From Verrucomicrobiaceae bacterium (GTDB lineage Bacteria; Verrucomicrobiota; Verrucomicrobiia; Verrucomicrobiales; Verrucomicrobiaceae), in assembly GCA_947507875.1 (NCBI GenBank), contig CANNQP010000029.1, positions 1 to 55,181 of the forward strand: DNA of 55,181 nucleotides, read 5' to 3'. Below are positions 51,810 through 55,181 of this stretch, one piece after another. The notes under the pieces are model-generated. The model searched no databases and was not told the DNA's origin. It saw nothing but the letters and a program-made list of their open reading frames with translations. Position 1 is the first letter of the stretch, and each line of letters begins with the position of its first letter. A program made the position numbers and the translations under genes.

Positions 51810-51894
51810 CTTGGCGCGTGATCTTCACCACGGCAAAGGCTTTTTGCAGAGAGATGTACTTTTACGCTGGGCTCGAGCGTCCTGGCAAGCCTGG

Positions 51895-52908
51895 CTAGCC
51901 ACCAATGGCGATCATTCGCCGGTTGGGCTGATAATTTTGACGAAAGTCGTGCTCCTTGGGTTTCCGCGCGACCACACTGCGGATGAAGTCAGCCAGCTCC
52001 TCATCCCGACAGCCTTGGCGGATTCGATCCCGGAGATCAAACTCCAGGTAGCTGCCCAGGCAGGGCCGCAGCTTGCCATCACTCGTTAGGCGCAGCTTGT
52101 CACAGCTCTCGCAGAAATGCAGGTTCGTCATGGCCCCGATGAAGCCTATTTTCTGTCCGGTGCTAGGCACCTGCCAGTAGGCGGCCGGTCCGTTCGTGCG
52201 AAAGTCTGACAGCGCGATCAACGGGCCGGTGTGTTGCTCGATCAGTCGGCGCGCGCTCTCCGTGGAGAGAAAATTTTGCTCATCCAGCACCTCGCGACTG
52301 CTCACTGGCATGAGCTCGATAAAGCGCAAAAGCAGCCCGCGCTCCGCGGCGAACCTGAGCAGCGGCACGAACTCGCGCTCAGTTTGATGCTTCATCAGCA
52401 CGCAGTTGAGCCGAAGGTTTTGAAACCCGGCACTCAGCGCTGCCTCAATGCCCTCCAGCACCTTCGGTAGCAGATCACGGCTGGTGGTGCGGCGATAAGC
52501 CTCCCGATCCAGGGAATCCAGGGAGATATTCATGCTGCGAACCCCAGCCTGAAAGAGACGGGACGCTTGGCTCACGCCCTTCTCTTCCCGACTGAGCAGC
52601 GTGCCATTCGTGGAGATGCCGATCTCGCGGATGCCAGGGATCTCTGCGATCTGGGCACAGAACTCGGCGACGCCTGGTCGTGTCAGGGGCTCCCCGCCCG
52701 TCACTCGCACTTTTTGGATACCCAAGGTCGCGCCGACACGCAGGACACGCAGCATTTCCTCATAGCTCAGCACCTCCTCCTTGGGGAACCAAGCCTGCTC
52801 TTCCTCAGGCATGCAATAGCGGCAGCGTTCATTGCACCTGTCAGTAACCGACACGCGCAGGTAAGAAATGCGATGACCAAAGGCGTCTTCCACGTGGCAG
52901 AGGAGCAA
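51895..52908 (-). CDS. moaA: GTP 3',8-cyclase (molybdopterin biosynthesis)
   Basis: MoaA starts molybdenum cofactor synthesis by rearranging GTP. The product has 337 residues. The radical-SAM triad Cys 25, 29 and 32 lies in SVTDRCNERCRYCMP; VRVTGGEPLTRPGV binds SAM. The C-terminal second cluster is FCESCDKLRLTSDGKLRPC, and the protein ends in the GG needed for the active site. No other moa gene is adjacent; an ABM monooxygenase gene precedes it by ten bases. Confidence 0.96.
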   Translation of the reverse strand: MLLCHVEDAFGHRISYLRVSVTDRCNERCRYCMPEEEQAWFPKEEVLSYEEMLRVLRVGATLGIQKVRVTGGEPLTRPGVAEFCAQIAEIPGIREIGISTNGTLLSREEKGVSQASRLFQAGVRSMNISLDSLDREAYRRTTSRDLLPKVLEGIEAALSAGFQNLRLNCVLMKHQTEREFVPLLRFAAERGLLLRFIELMPVSSREVLDEQNFLSTESARRLIEQHTGPLIALSDFRTNGPAAYWQVPSTGQKIGFIGAMTNLHFCESCDKLRLTSDGKLRPCLGSYLEFDLRDRIRQGCRDEELADFIRSVVARKPKEHDFRQNYQPNRRMIAIGG

Positions 52909-52918
52909 GGGGAAAACC

Positions 52919-53206
52919 TCAGGCTAGGAGCGGCCCTTTCACGGCCCAACGCTTGATGACAAAGCCCGTGGCCGATTTTTCTTTCCAGAGGGCAAAGTGA
53001 GGCGTGCGGGTGTGGGCCTCCAGCGCGGCCTGATCCACATACTGCTCGCTCAGCGCGAAAAGGTTGGGCTGATCCGCCTGACGATTGACCTCGAAGCGAG
53101 TACAACCCGGCTCTTTCACCGACTCAGCGGCGTTGTGCAGAATGACTTCCAGGAAGTCGTCCACCCGGGCCGGATCGATTTCCAAAATGACGATGACATT
53201 GACCAT
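52919..53206 (-). CDS. ABM-domain (antibiotic biosynthesis monooxygenase-like) protein
   Basis: The product has 95 residues with ferredoxin-like ABM fold: MVNVIVILEIDPARVDDFLEVILHNAAESVKEPGCTRFEVNRQADQPNLFALSEQYVDQAALEAHTRTPHFALWKE. The EPGC-x-x-F and FALSEQYVDQAALEAHTRTPHF segments match YgiN/LsrG-type proteins. The start at ATG 53206 drops a 21-residue extension with no family match. Probably co-transcribed with moaA, ten bases away. Role unknown, perhaps quinol or signal-lactone chemistry. Confidence 0.82.
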   Translation of the reverse strand: MVNVIVILEIDPARVDDFLEVILHNAAESVKEPGCTRFEVNRQADQPNLFALSEQYVDQAALEAHTRTPHFALWKEKSATGFVIKRWAVKGPLLA

Positions 53207-53322
53207 GAAGCCATCCAAAGCCGGTTCCGACGAAGGCGCAAGCGGGGGAAATGTCGTCTTTCGTCCCAAAACACCGCTGTTCCGCGCAAGCCGGAGCGGC
53301 GGACCACGTTGCAGGACACTCT

Positions 53323-54684
53323 ATGCAGCTTTTCGTCTCCTGGCTCACCCTTTTTGGCTTGGCGCACGCCCTGTTGGCAGCGGATCGCCCGAATGTCATG
53401 ATCATCATCGCCGATGACCTGGGCTACCACGATGTCGGCTTTCAGGGTTCGAAGGAGATTCCCACGCCTCATCTCGACCGCTTAGCGGCCTCCGGCGTCC
53501 GCTGCACGAATGGCTACGTCTCCCATCCCTTTTGCAGCCCCACCCGCGCAGGCATCCTCACCGGACGCTACCAGCACCGCTTCGGCCATGAAAACAACCC
53601 CGCCTGGAAGCCCGAAAGCACCCACGATGGCCTGCCGCTCGATCAGATCACGCTTCCCCAGTTGCTGAAAGCCGCAGGCTATCACACCGGCGCGGTGGGC
53701 AAGTGGCACCTGGGCGCGCATCCGCAGTTTCACCCCCTGAAGCGCGGCTTTGACGAATACTTTGGCGCGCTCGGCGGCGGGCACGTGTACTTTCCTGAGG
53801 ACAAGGGAGGCGTGGAATACACCATCCCGCTGGACCGAAACGGTGCCGATGAACCACAGCGCCGCTACTTGACCGAACAGTTTGGCGAAGAAGCCGCCGC
53901 CTACGTGAAGCGTCAGGCTGCGGGTCAGCCATGGTTTCTTTACCTAGCCTTCAATGCACCCCACACCCCGCTGCAGGCACCTGAGGCTTGGTTGAAAAAG
54001 TTCTCCCACCTCAGCCCACCAAGCCGCCAAACCTACGCCGCCATGGTCGCCGCCATGGATGCCGCCATCGGCCAAGTGCTGGACCAGCTGGAGGCGACCC
54101 AGCAGCGCGAGAACACGCTCATCTTTTTTGTCAGTGACAACGGCGGCCCCAACCTCAGCGCCAAGGGCACAGGCAACTTCACCGACAACACCCCCCTGCG
54201 CGGGGCCAAAGGCGACCTGCATGAGGGAGGCATGCGCGTGCCCTTCCTCATCAGCTGGCCCGCCCACCTGAAGCCCGGCACCTACGAGGCCCCCGTCATT
54301 GCTCTGGACTTCTTGCCCACCGCCGTCGCCCTGGCAGAGGCCAAGCTGCCCGAAGATCGCCCGCTCGATGGCGTGAATCTCGTGCCCTACCTCACCGGTG
54401 AACGATCCGGCCAACCCCACGAGCGTCTGTTTTGGCGAAGCCAGGGGCCCAAGGGCATCCACGCCGTTCGCCAGGGATCGTGGAAATTCTTCCGCGCCGC
54501 CAATGGCCAACCCGAGCTCTACGATCTGAACCGCGACATCGGCGAAACCCAAAACCTAGCCGCCGAACAGCCGGAGCTGGTCGCCCAATTCAACAAAGCC
54601 ATCGCCGACTGGGAAAAGGGCACCATTCCGCCCCTGTTCGAGAGCCCAAAAGCCGGCAAAAAAGCCCCCAAGAAGAAGCCCTGA
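53323..54684 (+). CDS. Secreted sulfatase (formylglycine type)
   Basis: Hydrolyses sulfate esters, probably of polysaccharides. The product has 453 residues with signal peptide LFVSWLTLFGLAHALLAA. The metal site begins IIIADDLGY (Asp 31-32); the formylglycine motif is CSPTRAGILTGRY with Cys 71; GAVGKWHLG and FFVSDNGGPN complete the active site. A Lys-rich tail (KAGKKAPKKKP) ends the protein. It is the only sulfatase gene in view; no sulfatase-maturating enzyme is seen here. Confidence 0.94.
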   Translation: MQLFVSWLTLFGLAHALLAADRPNVMIIIADDLGYHDVGFQGSKEIPTPHLDRLAASGVRCTNGYVSHPFCSPTRAGILTGRYQHRFGHENNPAWKPESTHDGLPLDQITLPQLLKAAGYHTGAVGKWHLGAHPQFHPLKRGFDEYFGALGGGHVYFPEDKGGVEYTIPLDRNGADEPQRRYLTEQFGEEAAAYVKRQAAGQPWFLYLAFNAPHTPLQAPEAWLKKFSHLSPPSRQTYAAMVAAMDAAIGQVLDQLEATQQRENTLIFFVSDNGGPNLSAKGTGNFTDNTPLRGAKGDLHEGGMRVPFLISWPAHLKPGTYEAPVIALDFLPTAVALAEAKLPEDRPLDGVNLVPYLTGERSGQPHERLFWRSQGPKGIHAVRQGSWKFFRAANGQPELYDLNRDIGETQNLAAEQPELVAQFNKAIADWEKGTIPPLFESPKAGKKAPKKKP

Positions 54685-54809
54685 AGCTGAATCCCGAAGT
54701 TCTCTGTCAACGGGGCATTCTTGCCCCCATGACTTCGAAAGTCGGGTGATCCCAAAGCGCCAAAATCCGATCCGTCATGCCCCAGGGCCAACGGCCCGTC
54801 CCGCCTCCG

Positions 54810-54828
54810 CCCAGGGCATCGCCCTGGG
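54810..54828. repeat. REP-like palindrome copy 1
   Basis: CCCAGGGCATCGCCCTGGG, eight-base arms around ATC. Confidence 0.8.
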
Positions 54829-54883
54829 AACCGCGCCCGCCTCAACATCCCTTCCCCAGGGCCAACAGCCCGGCTCATCTCAG

Positions 54884-54902
54884 CCCAGGGCAGCGCCCTG
54901 GG
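54884..54902. repeat. REP-like palindrome copy 2
   Basis: CCCAGGGCAGCGCCCTGGG; same arms, centre AGC, preceded by CATCTCAG as in copy 4. Confidence 0.8.
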
Positions 54903-55008
54903 AATTCGTGGCGAACGCACCTCCGACCCGAGCCCCAAAGGGGCGAACCCTCTCCGCCCGCTTGGCTCGCCCCTTCAGGGCTCCGCTGGGGTGGGCATCT
55001 CCCTTTTC

Positions 55009-55027
55009 CCCAGGGCGATGCCCTGGG
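55009..55027. repeat. REP-like palindrome copy 3 (inverted)
   Basis: CCCAGGGCGATGCCCTGGG; centre GAT is the reverse complement of copy 1, so this unit is inverted. Confidence 0.8.
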
Positions 55028-55097
55028 CTGTCCTAGGTCGCACCTTCGGCGCTGGAAAACCGCACCCGCCCCAACGCCCCTTCCCCAGTCATCTCAG

Positions 55098-55116
55098 CCC
55101 AGGGCATCGCCCTGGG
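55098..55116. repeat. REP-like palindrome copy 4
   Basis: CCCAGGGCATCGCCCTGGG, identical to copy 1, preceded by CATCTCAG and followed by GGAACC. Confidence 0.8.
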
Positions 55117-55181
55117 GAACCACGCCCGAATAGAGCATCAAGCCCTGAAGGGGCGTTCACCCGACCTAAGGCAACAAAGGC

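Larger units (their letters stand above)
54777..55181. repeat. REP-like palindrome cluster at the right edge
   Basis: Four copies of a 19-bp palindrome CCCAGGGC-(ATC/AGC/GAT)-GCCCTGGG lie at 54810-54828, 54884-54902, 55009-55027 (reverse centre) and 55098-55116. They sit among recurring units: CCCCAGGGCCAAC-GCCC, CATCTCAGCCCAGGGC, GCCCCAAAGGGGC, CTGAAGGGGCG. No real gene is seen from 54685 to the end; the stretch is C-rich and its open frames are Pro/Arg/Ala low-complexity. Such sequences fit REP/BIME elements mobilised by RAYT-type transposases; none is in view. The array continues past the window. Confidence 0.8.

Overview
The window reads as chromosomal DNA of a GC-rich, Gram-negative heterotroph of the Verrucomicrobia (Prosthecobacter/Verrucomicrobium-like). 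The taxon call is inference from family content: a DUF1549/DUF1553 plus DUF1501 pair, a secreted one-domain sulfatase, an EF-hand-tailed FAD oxidoreductase, TonB/ExbBD, a full Bat/MoxR set, and a perfect TGTTC-N4-GAACA palindrome in front of recA, which is the LexA box I recall for this phylum. No rRNA, tRNA, CRISPR array, prophage or transposase gene was recognised.

Layout. (1) 1-3154: an AT-richer stretch that looks like part of an integron gene-cassette array. Short genes, all on +, each end in or just before an attC-like imperfect palindrome (1259-1384, 2050-2177, 3062-3154). Cassette products are a beta-sandwich/TIR-like protein and three small membrane proteins. No integrase is in view. 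(2) 3.4-16 kb: RsmB-like rRNA methyltransferase, NodT-type efflux outer-membrane lipoprotein, DUF1501 and DUF1549/1553 pair, queE, a large secreted esterase, a YkgJ-type Cys-cluster protein with a cysteine desulfurase, and a LacI regulator. (3) 16.2-21.8 kb, minus strand: tonB-exbB-exbD-coiled-coil operon, then cbb3 oxidase accessory genes (monoheme ccoP, ccoG, a 52-residue membrane protein, a TauE/SafE-like protein) without ccoN or ccoO. (4) 21.9-26.8 kb: polysaccharide-type secreted enzymes (FAD oxidoreductase, GH99/WbsX-like protein, parallel beta-helix protein). (5) 26.8-33.2 kb: inorganic-carbon uptake island: sbtA, sbtB, a LysR regulator, dabB and dabA. Near-identical 61-bp modules precede sbtA and dabB. 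(6) 33.3-39.0 kb: SAM methyltransferase, small secreted protein, GSDH-type sugar dehydrogenase, Rieske protein, and a probable broken gene behind yicC. (7) 39-48.8 kb, minus strand: moxR, DUF58, DUF4381-like, batA, batB/C fusion, batD/E fusion, yicC, with a cyclophilin upstream. (8) 49-55.2 kb: glyoxalase, brnT-brnA toxin-antitoxin pair coupled to a vanZ-like gene, recA with SOS box, moaA, an ABM monooxygenase, a sulfatase, and a cluster of REP-like CCCAGGGC palindromes running off the right edge.

How parts work together. SbtA imports bicarbonate with Na+, DabA/DabB hydrates CO2 using the proton gradient, and the LysR gene between them probably senses carbon status and may act through the duplicated module. 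TonB/ExbBD would energise outer-membrane uptake of the products of the secreted enzymes. MoxR and the Bat proteins form the usual ATPase/von Willebrand envelope complex.
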